Source: Gemmatimonadota bacterium
Lineage (GTDB): Bacteria; Gemmatimonadota; Gemmatimonadetes; Longimicrobiales; Gaopeijiaceae
Direction: 5' to 3'
NCBI GenBank assembly: GCA_026706635.1
Contig: JAPOYJ010000042.1
Coordinates: forward strand, 1 to 38,769
Length of the DNA: 38,769 nt
Shown: positions 8,831 to 17,113 of the stretch, in pieces
Numbering within the stretch: the first letter of the stretch is position 1
How the letters are laid out: every line of letters starts with the position of its first letter
Made by a program: the position numbers and the translations under genes
The notes under the pieces: generated by a model
What the model was told of the DNA's origin: nothing
Seen by the model: the letters and a program-made list of their open reading frames with translations, nothing else
The model's database searches: none

Positions 8831-9529
8831 CTACTGCGTCGCCGCGGCCACCTCTGCGCGGCGCATCTCGACCACGCCTCGGTCCGGGTCGTCATCGGCC
8901 ATCTGGGAGAGCATGCGGTCGTACAGCTCCATGGCGCCGGAGTCGTCGCCCTGGGCGCGCCTGAGCCTGGCGGCGTTCGCAAGCGCCTCGCGCACCTGGA
9001 ACTCTAGCAGCGCTTCGTCCGCCAGCCTGCGGTAGAGCTCCTCCGCGACCCTGAGGTCGCCCAGATCCTCGGTGATCGCAGCGAGCATGGCTGCCGCCTG
9101 GGAGCCCAGCGGCTCCTCGATCCGCCGTGCCAGAGGGCGGAGCGCCTCGGCCGCGGCTGCCATCTCGCCCAGCTCCACATTGACCTGCGCCAGCGAGATG
9201 CGGGCCTCGTCAACGACGCGGGTGCCCGCGAAGCGCTCCACGTAGAGCTCCAGGTCCGGTCGCAAATCGGCCGGATCGCCGCTGACGGCGCGTGCGTTGA
9301 GGACCTCCAGCTGCGCTGCCGCACTCGACTCCAGACTTGCTCGATAGCGGAGGTAGTACACCGACGTGACGATTCCAAGTCCCAGCACGACCACCGCCAA
9401 CGTGACCTTGCCGCGGTTTCGCTGGGCCCAGTGGCTCACCTCCAGCGTCTTGGCTACGAATGCGTCTTCCTTGTCGAGCGGGCTCTCTGGCTCGGGCGGG
9501 CGGTTTGTGGGCTTGCGATACCGTGACAT
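8831..9529 (-). CDS. TPR-containing single-pass membrane protein (YfgM-like)
   Basis: The 232-residue protein has a charged, proline-rich N-terminus, one membrane segment at about residues 41-60 (KVTLAVVVLGLGIVTSVYYL), then an alanine-rich all-helical region with TPR-like pairs (ARISLAQVNVELGEMAAAAE, ITEDLGDLRVAEELYRRL, ANAARLRRAQGDDSGAMELY). This is the architecture of YfgM/TPR_21 proteins, which work near the Sec translocon and periplasmic chaperones. No enzymatic motif is present. ATG at 9529 is a clear start. The exact role here is inferred only from architecture. Confidence 0.75.
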   Translation of the reverse strand: MSRYRKPTNRPPEPESPLDKEDAFVAKTLEVSHWAQRNRGKVTLAVVVLGLGIVTSVYYLRYRASLESSAAAQLEVLNARAVSGDPADLRPDLELYVERFAGTRVVDEARISLAQVNVELGEMAAAAEALRPLARRIEEPLGSQAAAMLAAITEDLGDLRVAEELYRRLADEALLEFQVREALANAARLRRAQGDDSGAMELYDRMLSQMADDDPDRGVVEMRRAEVAAATQ

Positions 9530-9676
9530 GGTCCTCTGGGCGAGTCTGGCTTCCTGATCTGGCGGCCGCGGGGCGATCGGTGGACCGCTCTCCTTCTGAA
9601 GCTACGAAATTGCCGCGCCGACGCCCGCGGATCAAGCGAATCTGGATCGCTGGTGTCGGGGCACCCGCGTAATGCT

Positions 9677-9704
9677 ATGTCGCATAATGTGCATTATGTT
9701 AAGT
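9677..9704 (+). other. dif: dif-like XerCD chromosome dimer resolution site
   Basis: The 28 bp have the dif layout: an 11-bp XerC arm ATGTCGCATAA, a 6-bp centre TGTGCA and an 11-bp XerD arm TTATGTTAAGT. Compared with the E. coli dif sequence as I remember it, 21 of 28 positions agree, including 10 of 11 in the XerD arm and the CGCATAA of the XerC arm. The site stands out as AT-rich in GC-rich DNA and lies in a gene-poor gap. XerC/XerD recombine dif at the terminus to resolve chromosome dimers. A dif copy carried by an integrated element remains possible. Confidence 0.85.
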
Positions 9705-10174
9705 CAGTTCGAACATGGCGACACGCCTGGGCTTCCTTCCCCATAGGAGGACAGCGACTTTCGTCTGCCCCGGGGTACCCCGGGAGCGTGCGCTGGCCGA
9801 TACCATCGCCCCAGCCAAGGGTCGCCTATCTGAACAGCGCCCTGATCCCCGCTGCCAGTCTCTCGTCGGCGCGCTGGACAGCTTCGCGACGATTGCTACG
9901 ATCAGCCAATTGGCCCGGCCGAGCCGTGACCATCCCCCGCCCACCGATCCGCCGGTGTGCAGTCACCCGAGAGCCCCGAAATGCCCTCTGCCACCATGAG
10001 GGAATCGAGGATCGCCTTGGTGGAATCTATGGCTGCGGCGTACTCCTCGGCGGCATGCCCAACGGTGTAGCCGGCGTCCAGTGGTGTGCCTTCACCGGCA
10101 GCCGGGACAGGAGCGACGAAGGACCGTGGTCGGACGGCGTTGCCGCTGGTCCGGCGGCTCGCAGCCGAACATAT

Positions 10175-10192
10175 TGTAAAGAACACCTTACA
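10175..10192. repeat. AT-rich 18-bp palindrome (diverged copy)
   Basis: TGTAAAGAACACCTTACA has the outer TGTAA and TTACA arms of the twin-palindrome family found at 24563-24601 and 28013-28126. The expected second palindrome after a 3-bp spacer (10196-10213) is badly degraded, so this is probably an old or partial copy. Confidence 0.55.
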
Positions 10193-10497
10193 CAATGTCA
10201 TGTCTACCATACTCCCTTCAGCGGCGTCGAGCCTCGCCGAAGCGACCTGCCCCCTCGGCGCCCACGCAGTGGTCGCAACCGTGCGCGCCTCACAAGCCCC
10301 GCGGCCCCGTTGGAGTCGCACCCATCTCCCGAGTATTGCAGCACCGATCAGGTCGAGCATCTGGGCTGCGACCGCGGCGACGCTGGCCCGCACTCCAGGT
10401 GTAGCATCCATCAGCGCCGGGAGCGGGACCGATCGATGCCTCCCCCCTGTTGATTGACGGTACCTCCGCCGCGCTTCCCCTCCGGGCGGGCTCGGTG

Positions 10498-12960
10498 TCA
10501 TGCCACGAAGCCCTGGTGCCGCAAACGCCCCGCCAGTCCCCCCATGTAGGGGGAGGCGAGCAGCACGAGGACAACCACCGCCGCCCCCACGCTGAGCCAG
10601 AGCGCCCGCCGCACCGTGGGGGCCGTGAAGCGCATTGTCACCGTGTGCTCCCCGGCTTCCGCGATCCGCACGGCCTGCAGGGTCAGGTTGGCCCGGTGGA
10701 CGTCGGCGGGCTCGCCGTTGACCTCGGCCACCCACCCCGGGAACCAGTTCTCCGATACGACCAGCAGCGCGGGGCCGGTTGTGCTCACCCTCAACTCCCG
10801 CTCGTCGGGCTCGTAGCTCACCCACTCGACCGGGCCTGAGCCCCCGCCCCCCACGGCCCCGGGGAGCGGTGCCGCCAGAACCGCTTCGCGCCCGGGATCG
10901 AAGTCCCTCGACAGAATGCGCGCGAGGGCGGCCTCGTCGTCTTCCATGACGGTGACCCAGTCTACCGTCCATGCACGCCCGAGGCCGCCGAAAGCATATA
11001 CCGCCTCGGCACCGTACGGCCCCTGTGCGGTACTCAGGGGTCGCGGTTCCTGGTCGGAGGGGGTGCCCGACAGGACGACGTATCTGACGTTCATCATTCG
11101 CAGCACGTTCGGATGCCGCGTGTTGGCCCCGCGGCTCTGGCTGCCCTCAATGCCCAGCAGCATGCGGTACCGCGCCAGATCGTTTGGGTGATGCCCCGCG
11201 AGGAGGTCTAGGCCGTGCATTGCAAGGTCGACTTTCTGGTCGCTGCGGAAGTCCCGGCGCATGTCGGCGACCCGGAACGGTGATTCCTCCGCATGGCGCT
11301 CCTGCAGGAAGCGGACATTGGCGGTCGGCGCCGCCCACTCGTAGAAATCCACCGTTCGGATGAAGGCGCGGTCGATGCGGCCGAGATCGATGGTGACGAG
11401 TATTGTCAGCGCGGCCAGCGCCACGGTGCGCGAGATCCTACCTTCGCCCGCCGCCCAGACCGTCGTGACCGCGAGCCCCCCCAGAAACAGCGCGATGCCG
11501 AAGCCGCGCGTGATAAAGGGCGTCGCGCGTGCCAGGGCAGCCTGCTGGAAGTCTGCCATGCCGGTGTGGATGGTGCTCGTCCAGATGCCGGTGAGCACAC
11601 CGCTGGCTTGCAGGAGCAGTCCCAGGAGCAGGAGCCCCAGGAATCCCAGGAGGGCCTGGCCCCGCCTGCTCTTCAGGAATTTCCCCGGCGTGCGCGATTC
11701 CCGGACCAGATCCTCCACCCCGAGCACGAAGAGCGTCACGACCCCGAAACTCACCAGGAAGGCGGCGATAGCCGGGACTCGAAAGAGGGACATCCCTGGA
11801 ACGATCTCGTAGACGATGCGCCACACGGGCGTGTGCGCCCCTAGGGCGTAGAGCAGCCAGAGTGCGCCGAGTCCCCCCATGAACCATCTCAGCGGTCGTC
11901 TCCGATGGCCTAGGAGACCGAAGAGCGCCAGCACCAGCACAGTCATGCCCAGATACTCATGATTGAGCTTGAGTGCGTTCCTTCCCCAGTAGGTGCCCTG
12001 TCCCCAGCTCGCGTCGGCGGCCGTGTTGCCGACGAACTCGGGAACCGCCAGCGCCAGGACTTCCTCCGGATGAAAGGACCAGGAGGTCGCGTAGGCGATT
12101 CTCTGCTCCTGCGTGGCATCCACCGTGGTGGCGACGCGGCGAGAGTACTCCCCGACGTATGCGGCCGCTGGCGCGAGTTGAAACGCGGCGAGCGCGCCCC
12201 CGAGGAGCGAGCTGCCCAGGAAGACTCCCATGACCAGCGTTGCCCGGGAGAGGCGGTGTCTCCGCTCGGTTGCCTCCCCCTCCCTCCACATCAGGATCGT
12301 GCGGAAGACCGCATACGCCCCAACTGACCCGAAGAGGAAGTAGCCGGTCTGGAACTGGGTAGTTAGAAGGGTCAGGGCGACAGCGCCCGCCAACCCCGCC
12401 GCCGTTCGCCCGGAGGGTCGGCGCAGCAGTGCGTCGGCGGCCCAGAAGACCATCGGCGTCAGCGACGCGACCATGAGCTTCCCGTCGTTGCCCCCTAGGG
12501 TGAGCGTGACCATCACCGGAGCCATAAGCCAGGCCACGCCTCCGACTGTGGAGGCGGGTCGCCCAAGGCCGAGGCTCCGCGCCCAACCGTACATGAAGAA
12601 GCCCCCGGCGAGCACGTGCAGCACGAGCTTCCAGCCCAGGGCACGGTAGGCGTCGGTCAGGAAGTAGAGCAGGCTGGTTGGGTAGATGAAGTCCCCCCCC
12701 GAAATCGCCTCGAACATCGGGACCCCGCCAAGCAGCCTCGGAGCCCAGAGCGGGAAGTCACCTCCGGTGATCCGCTCCGCCAGGAATGCGCGCGCCATGT
12801 AGCCCAGCGCAAAAGTGTCTTCTCCGTAGAGCATCAGGTTGGAGAAGATGAACTCGCCGTACAGGATGACGGTCGCGAGCAGGAAGATCCCCGCGGTCAG
12901 CCAGAACGGCGGCCGCAGCACGCCCTCCTCCGCCTGGCCCGAGCTGCCTGGATGCTGCAT
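10498..12960 (-). CDS. YfhO-family multi-spanning membrane protein (GT-C-like)
   Basis: The 820-residue protein belongs to the YfhO family of large membrane proteins, thought to be polyprenyl-phosphate-sugar-dependent glycosyltransferases. The N-terminus has one TM helix, then an acidic extracytoplasmic loop (LYGEDTFALGYMARAF), followed by about a dozen hydrophobic segments. The C-terminal ~230 residues form a soluble domain (from about VRFLQERHAEESPFRVADMR) with a beta-rich portion (LLVVSENWFPGWVAEVNGEP), then a final TM helix. ATG at 12960 is the start. It diverges from the acyl-modification cassette. A truncated paralogue lies at 21932-22207. Sugar donor and acceptor are unknown. Confidence 0.85.
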   Translation of the reverse strand: MQHPGSSGQAEEGVLRPPFWLTAGIFLLATVILYGEFIFSNLMLYGEDTFALGYMARAFLAERITGGDFPLWAPRLLGGVPMFEAISGGDFIYPTSLLYFLTDAYRALGWKLVLHVLAGGFFMYGWARSLGLGRPASTVGGVAWLMAPVMVTLTLGGNDGKLMVASLTPMVFWAADALLRRPSGRTAAGLAGAVALTLLTTQFQTGYFLFGSVGAYAVFRTILMWREGEATERRHRLSRATLVMGVFLGSSLLGGALAAFQLAPAAAYVGEYSRRVATTVDATQEQRIAYATSWSFHPEEVLALAVPEFVGNTAADASWGQGTYWGRNALKLNHEYLGMTVLVLALFGLLGHRRRPLRWFMGGLGALWLLYALGAHTPVWRIVYEIVPGMSLFRVPAIAAFLVSFGVVTLFVLGVEDLVRESRTPGKFLKSRRGQALLGFLGLLLLGLLLQASGVLTGIWTSTIHTGMADFQQAALARATPFITRGFGIALFLGGLAVTTVWAAGEGRISRTVALAALTILVTIDLGRIDRAFIRTVDFYEWAAPTANVRFLQERHAEESPFRVADMRRDFRSDQKVDLAMHGLDLLAGHHPNDLARYRMLLGIEGSQSRGANTRHPNVLRMMNVRYVVLSGTPSDQEPRPLSTAQGPYGAEAVYAFGGLGRAWTVDWVTVMEDDEAALARILSRDFDPGREAVLAAPLPGAVGGGGSGPVEWVSYEPDERELRVSTTGPALLVVSENWFPGWVAEVNGEPADVHRANLTLQAVRIAEAGEHTVTMRFTAPTVRRALWLSVGAAVVVLVLLASPYMGGLAGRLRHQGFVA

Positions 12961-13215
12961 CGTCTGGTTCTCCCTGCTCTTCCTGGCGTGTCCCGGCCCA
13001 GGAGGGCCGAGGTTCGGGTGCGCGGGTCTTTGGCGCGACGCGGAGGTGGGGCCCGCACCCGCAAGGGCGTACGCACGGATACGGTACCCCGGTTGCGCGG
13101 TCGATTCAAGCCGAAGCGGCAGTTCGGTTGTTGGTGCCGGGGGATTGGATTATCCTCATACCGAGTCCCCTCCCCACCTGCCCCGCACAGAGAGCGGACC
13201 CGCAAGTACTGCCGA
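12961..13215. promoter_or_regulatory. Divergent intergenic region, probable promoters
   Basis: These 255 bp separate the minus-strand YfhO gene from the plus-strand MaoC-led cassette, so promoters for both must lie here or nearby. The most AT-rich patch (about 13136-13165) contains TTGGATTATCC. No confident -35/-10 pair or operator could be assigned. Confidence 0.4.
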
Positions 13216-13659
13216 ATGACCTCCGAGCTACTGGCCAATGACATCAGAACGTCCAGGCTTACCTTGGACGAGGCATCGATGCGGGCGTTCGCGGAGCTGT
13301 CGGGAGACACGAACCCTATCCACGTCGACGGAGACAGCGCGCGCAGGTCCGGCTTTCCGAGACGGGTTGCGTACGCCGGCCTTCTCCTCGCAGAGGTCAG
13401 CCGGATGATCGGAACCCGCATTCCGGGGCCCGGGTCGCTCTGTGTCTCGTACCAGTTCGACTTCAAGGCTCCCGTGCTCGTCGGCGAATCGGTCCTGTTC
13501 GAAGTCACCGTCACCCACTACTCGGAGGCGGCGCGCGTGGCGCTCCTTGGGTTCGTTGTCCGCCGGGAGCACGATCAGGAGGTTGCAATGGAGGGCTCGG
13601 CGACGGTCCGCATTCCGGTCGATGAAGGGCGCAGGGATCACCTGGCCACCGACGGCTGA
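13216..13659 (+). CDS. MaoC-like hotdog hydratase / acyl thioester protein
   Basis: The 147-residue protein is a single hotdog domain of the MaoC (R)-specific enoyl-CoA hydratase type. The hydratase signature is visible at residues 28-36 (ELSGDTNPIHVD), with Asp31 and His36 as candidate catalytic residues. It is followed by ARRSGFPRRVAYAGLLLAEV, the substrate-facing helix region. ATG at 13216 gives a normal-length protein; the open frame further upstream overlaps the YfhO gene on the opposite strand and is ignored. It heads a plus-strand cassette, 9 bp before the FkbH-like gene, so it may act on an ACP- or CoA-bound acyl intermediate. Confidence 0.85.
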   Translation: MTSELLANDIRTSRLTLDEASMRAFAELSGDTNPIHVDGDSARRSGFPRRVAYAGLLLAEVSRMIGTRIPGPGSLCVSYQFDFKAPVLVGESVLFEVTVTHYSEAARVALLGFVVRREHDQEVAMEGSATVRIPVDEGRRDHLATDG

Positions 13660-13668
13660 AGGAGCACG

Positions 13669-15513
13669 ATGGCCTCTTTGGGACCCGCACAGGTCGTGCA
13701 GGACGGGGACTGGAGCGAACGCCTGCGCAGGGCGGCCGCGAAGCTTGCGTCTGCCCCGTCCCATGCGAATGCGCACGAGGCCTACCGGGCCGGCATGGAG
13801 GCGCCGGCCACTGTGGAGGGGTTCGCCCCCCTGAATTGCGGCATCCTGCGAAACGTGACGGTGGAGCCGTGGCTGCCGGAGTTGTACGGCGCCCTCCTGC
13901 AGCGCGGCATCAAGACGACTTTCCTGGTCGGCGACTACGCCGTCTACGAGCCCTACGCGTCCGCTCCCGCCGACCTGGGCACCCCCATGCCGGACTGCTT
14001 CCTGGTCTACCTGGATGCGGGGGTCCTGGCGGGCGACGCGCGCCACGATCCGCCTGCGGACATGGGAGGAGCGCTCCTGGGACGCATCAGGGCGATCGTG
14101 GGCGGCCTGATCGAGCGCACCAGCGCCAACGTCGTCGTCACCAACCTCGCGCCGGAGCCGCATCCGGTTCATTCGGTGCATGGGGACCAGGATCGGAAAG
14201 GGTGGCCACACCTTCGCAGGACGGTGAACGCGGAGCTGACAGCCGCCCTTTCCGAGGAGCCACGGGTGTCGATTCTGGATATGGACCGAATCGTAGGGGA
14301 GTTCGGGGCTTCCCGCGCGTACGACATGCGAATGTACATGACCGCCGCCAGTCCCTTCGCGGTCGAATTCCTGCCACAGCTGGGGCGGGCGTTTGCGGCG
14401 ACGGTCGCAGCCGCCGTCCTGCCTCCGAGGAAGTGTGTGGTCGTCGACTGCGACAACACCCTCTGGGGGGGCATCCTCGGCGAAGACGGTCCAGAGGGAG
14501 TCGCGATCGGGACGAACTACCCCGGGTCCGCCTACCGCGAATTCCAGCTTTTCCTTGCCGGGCTCGCCCGCAGGGGATTCCTCCTGGCCCTGAACAGCAA
14601 GAACAACGAGGGCGACGTGTTGTCGTTCATGGAGGAATGCCCGGAGATGGTCCTCGGGCCTGCCGACTTCGCGGCCTGGCGGATCAACTGGGAGGACAAG
14701 GCGGCCAACCTGGCGGAGCTTGCGCAAGATCTGAACATAGGGCTCGACTCGATGGTCTTCATCGACGACAGTCCCTTCGAGTGCGAACGCGTGAAGTCGG
14801 CGCTGCCCGAGGTTCAGGTCGAACGGTTCCCCGCCAACCCCCTTGAAGTCCCGCGGTATCTGTCCGCAATCCAGGGAGTCGAGCGGCTCGGCGTCGGAAG
14901 CGACGACCTTGCCCGCACCGAGTCCATCCGCGCGAATGCACGCCGCGAGAGACTCAGGAGGGAGACCCCGGACCTGGGTTCATTCCTTCGGAGCCTCTCA
15001 ATCAAGCTGACGATCGCGCGACAGGACCGGACGGCGGTGCGACGGATCAGCGAGCTCTGCCAGCGCACCAACCAGTTCAACCTGACGACCAAGAGATACA
15101 GCGTGGGCGACATCGAACGCCTGATGGACGAGGGCGCAGTCTATACCATGAGCATGAAGGATCGTTTCTCGGACTACGGAACCATAGGAGTCGCGATCGT
15201 GGATACGGGTTCCGGGGACCGCTGGGAGATCGATTCCTTCATGTTGAGCTGCCGGGCATTCGGACGCGGGGTGGAAGTGGAATTGCTCAAGGCGGTGCTG
15301 GAGGACGCCGGGACGGCGGGTGTGCGGTCGGTCGGAGCCCGCCATGTTGCCACCGCAAAGAACGGAATGACGCGCAACTTCTTCCCCGATCACGGGTTCG
15401 CCGAGACGGAGGGGCCGAACGGCGAGGTAAGGTTCGAGATGCGCATCGGTGCGGCCGACGGGCGTCGGACGGCAGGCGTCGGCGAGGTGCGGCGAGTGGA
15501 GTCTCCGACATGA
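13669..15513 (+). CDS. FkbH-like HAD-IIIC enzyme
   Basis: FkbH-type proteins load a three-carbon unit from 1,3-bisphosphoglycerate onto an acyl carrier protein and remove the phosphate. This 614-residue protein has the family layout. An N-terminal SGNH-like region covers about 50-250. The HAD-IIIC domain has motif I DCDNTLWGG at 260-268, LNSKNNE near 308-314 and FIDDSPFE at 364-371. A GNAT-like C-terminal domain contains the NQFNLTTKRY and FSDYGTIG segments and ends near residue 600. Catalytic Asp260 and Asp262 are intact. Its stop overlaps the ACP start (ATGA), strongly implying that the two proteins work together. The substrate could instead be another phosphorylated acid. Confidence 0.92.
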   Translation: MASLGPAQVVQDGDWSERLRRAAAKLASAPSHANAHEAYRAGMEAPATVEGFAPLNCGILRNVTVEPWLPELYGALLQRGIKTTFLVGDYAVYEPYASAPADLGTPMPDCFLVYLDAGVLAGDARHDPPADMGGALLGRIRAIVGGLIERTSANVVVTNLAPEPHPVHSVHGDQDRKGWPHLRRTVNAELTAALSEEPRVSILDMDRIVGEFGASRAYDMRMYMTAASPFAVEFLPQLGRAFAATVAAAVLPPRKCVVVDCDNTLWGGILGEDGPEGVAIGTNYPGSAYREFQLFLAGLARRGFLLALNSKNNEGDVLSFMEECPEMVLGPADFAAWRINWEDKAANLAELAQDLNIGLDSMVFIDDSPFECERVKSALPEVQVERFPANPLEVPRYLSAIQGVERLGVGSDDLARTESIRANARRERLRRETPDLGSFLRSLSIKLTIARQDRTAVRRISELCQRTNQFNLTTKRYSVGDIERLMDEGAVYTMSMKDRFSDYGTIGVAIVDTGSGDRWEIDSFMLSCRAFGRGVEVELLKAVLEDAGTAGVRSVGARHVATAKNGMTRNFFPDHGFAETEGPNGEVRFEMRIGAADGRRTAGVGEVRRVESPT

Positions 15514-15743
15514 GCGAGAGCACGGAAGCGACTCTCGAGAGGATCTTTCGGAGTGTGCTCAAGGTGCGGCCGGGTGAGGACGTAGCTTCGGTGTCTGTCG
15601 AGTCGCATGGCTGGGACTCGGTCGCCCACCTGAATCTCATCCTGGCGGTCGAACAGGAGTTCCGCTTCATGATGACTCCAGATGAGGCGTCGGCTGCGAG
15701 TTCCTTCCGAGCGATGCTGGATCTGGTGAACAGCCGGCGATAG
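15510..15743 (+). CDS. Acyl carrier protein
   Basis: The 77-residue protein is a stand-alone acyl carrier protein. The phosphopantetheine attachment site is Ser37 in GWDSVAHL, followed by the usual helix II/III pattern (LNLILAVEQEFRFMMTPDEA). The start codon ATG overlaps the stop of the FkbH-like gene, so it is most likely the dedicated carrier for that enzyme rather than the fatty-acid AcpP. It is one base from the next gene. Confidence 0.93.
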   Translation: MSESTEATLERIFRSVLKVRPGEDVASVSVESHGWDSVAHLNLILAVEQEFRFMMTPDEASAASSFRAMLDLVNSRR

Positions 15744-15744
15744 G

Positions 15745-16641
15745 GTGGTGAACACTGTGCGCGGCCCCGGTGTATTCGCACTCCGCTTCGACGTGGACTC
15801 GGTAACATGCCTCGAGCATGGGGTCCCTGCCCTGCTGAAACTGGGCGAGCGCCACGGCGTACGGTTCACTTTCTTCGTGAACATGGGGCGCAGCTTCAGC
15901 TGGCGGCATACGGTCGCACGCACGCTCAGGTCGAGGCGCGCCCGAACGACGGGTGACGACGCTGGCGGCGCACGCGCGAACAAGCTGCCGGCGGCGGCGA
16001 AGCTCGGACGGAGCGGCGTGCTGAAGACCGTGCTGATGAATCCGCGACTCGGGTGGCGTTATCGCCCAGCCCTTGACCGACTTTTTGAGGAGGGACACGA
16101 ACTGGGACTGCACGGGGGCTCCAATCACGCGACGTGGCAGTACGCCCTCGATGAACTGGGGGAGGATGGTCTACAGAGGCACGTCCGGTCGTCCTTCGCG
16201 ACTTTCCGGGATCGATACGGGCAGCCGAGCGGCTTCGCCAGCCCGGGATTTCGCTACAACGAGGCAGTGCTGGACCTCGTGGACAGCGAAGGCTTCGAGT
16301 ACGCCTCGGACATGACCGGGGAGCGACCGTTCCGGCCTGCCCGTCCTGGCAGCAAGCGCCGCTACACCCACTTCCAGGTCCCGGTCAACGTGATCGGAGA
16401 GGACAGTGTTCCCGTCATCGAACAGGGCCTGGCCCTTGGCCGGTCCGACGTCCGTATTGTACGCGACGCGGTTGAACGGATCCGCGAGCGGCGGTTCGCG
16501 CTGATGTACGGACATCCATACGTCGAGGGCGTTCATTGGCGCCTCCTCGACGCGATTTTCGCGGAGCTGTCGGGCGACTACGAAGTCGTCACCGTCGCCG
16601 AGTACCTCAGGCGCTGGAAGGAGTCGGCTAGCCATGGGTAG
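15745..16641 (+). CDS. NodB/ArnD-like polysaccharide deacetylase
   Basis: The 298-residue protein is a carbohydrate esterase 4-type deacetylase most like ArnD deformylases. It has LRFDVDSVTCLEHGVPALL, with metal/catalytic Asp16 and Asp18, followed by LGERHGVRFTFFVNMGR. The later motifs are HELGLHGGSNHATW, the ASPGFRYNEAVLDLV substrate loop and FALMYGHPY near the C-terminus. A roughly 50-residue arginine- and alanine-rich stretch after residue 52 is an insertion relative to short family members. GTG at 15745 is two bases after the ACP stop. The context suggests it removes an N- or O-acyl group from a lipid-linked sugar so that another acyl group can be added. Confidence 0.87.
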   Translation: MVNTVRGPGVFALRFDVDSVTCLEHGVPALLKLGERHGVRFTFFVNMGRSFSWRHTVARTLRSRRARTTGDDAGGARANKLPAAAKLGRSGVLKTVLMNPRLGWRYRPALDRLFEEGHELGLHGGSNHATWQYALDELGEDGLQRHVRSSFATFRDRYGQPSGFASPGFRYNEAVLDLVDSEGFEYASDMTGERPFRPARPGSKRRYTHFQVPVNVIGEDSVPVIEQGLALGRSDVRIVRDAVERIRERRFALMYGHPYVEGVHWRLLDAIFAELSGDYEVVTVAEYLRRWKESASHG

Positions 16642-17095
16642 GGTCATTCGATACCTGGCTTCCATGCTTCCGATCGGCCAGGGATTGCGTGCGCGTCTTT
16701 ATGGCGTGAGCGGGCTTCGGGTCGGAGCGCTGACGATCATCGATCGGAATGTGCAGATCACCCGGCCCGACATGGTGACGGTCGGATCGCGCGTCACGAT
16801 CTGCAATGCGGTCTCGATACTGGGGGAAGTGACGGCTGTAAACTCCCGACTGGAAACGACGTACAGCCTTCGGAAGACGGAACCGGTCGTGATCGGGGAC
16901 GATGCCTACATCGGCGTCAAGGCAACGATCCTGCCAGGAGTCCGGATCGGCCGAATGGCCACGGTCGGAGCGAATACCCTCGTGATCGCCGATGTGCCGG
17001 ACTACGGTGTGGTGCTGGGCGTCCCAGGGCGGGTTATGATGATTCGTTCCCACGAGAAGGACGCGGCTGCCGAGAGCGGCGGCGGCGATTCATGA
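16634..17095 (+). CDS. Left-handed beta-helix (hexapeptide) acyltransferase
   Basis: The 153-residue protein shows hexapeptide-repeat coils (VGSRVTICNAVSILGEV; VIGDDAYIGVKATILPGVRI) and the typical closing motif VVLGVPGRVM, as in serine/maltose/sialic-acid O-acetyltransferases. A basic, hydrophobic N-terminus (VIRYLASMLPIGQGLRARLY) may sit at the membrane. The start overlaps the deacetylase by 8 bp, so it belongs to the cassette. The acyl donor could be acetyl-CoA or the neighbouring ACP; the sequence does not decide. A conserved active-site His is not obvious in the visible repeats, so activity should be treated with some caution. Confidence 0.85.
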   Translation: MGRVIRYLASMLPIGQGLRARLYGVSGLRVGALTIIDRNVQITRPDMVTVGSRVTICNAVSILGEVTAVNSRLETTYSLRKTEPVVIGDDAYIGVKATILPGVRIGRMATVGANTLVIADVPDYGVVLGVPGRVMMIRSHEKDAAAESGGGDS

Positions 17096-17113
17096 AAGCG
17101 AAAGGAGACAGAA

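Larger units (their letters stand above)
9530..10497. other. 968-bp gene-poor region with a dif-like site
   Basis: No intact gene is recognised. Besides the dif-like site at 9677-9704 and one AT-rich palindrome at 10175-10192, the minus strand between about 10200 and 9830 has protein-like pieces in different frames. One is HAAEEYAAAIDSTKAILDSL; another, in a second frame, ends ADERLAAGIRALFR and a stop. That pattern suggests a decayed coding region, but no family could be named. Base composition stays GC-rich apart from the two short AT-rich sites. Confidence 0.55.

Noticed and set aside
9902-10972. A 356-codon minus-strand frame as one gene
   Set aside because: Its N-terminal half is an out-of-frame shadow of the YfhO gene; only the last part may be a relic, and no family was recognised.
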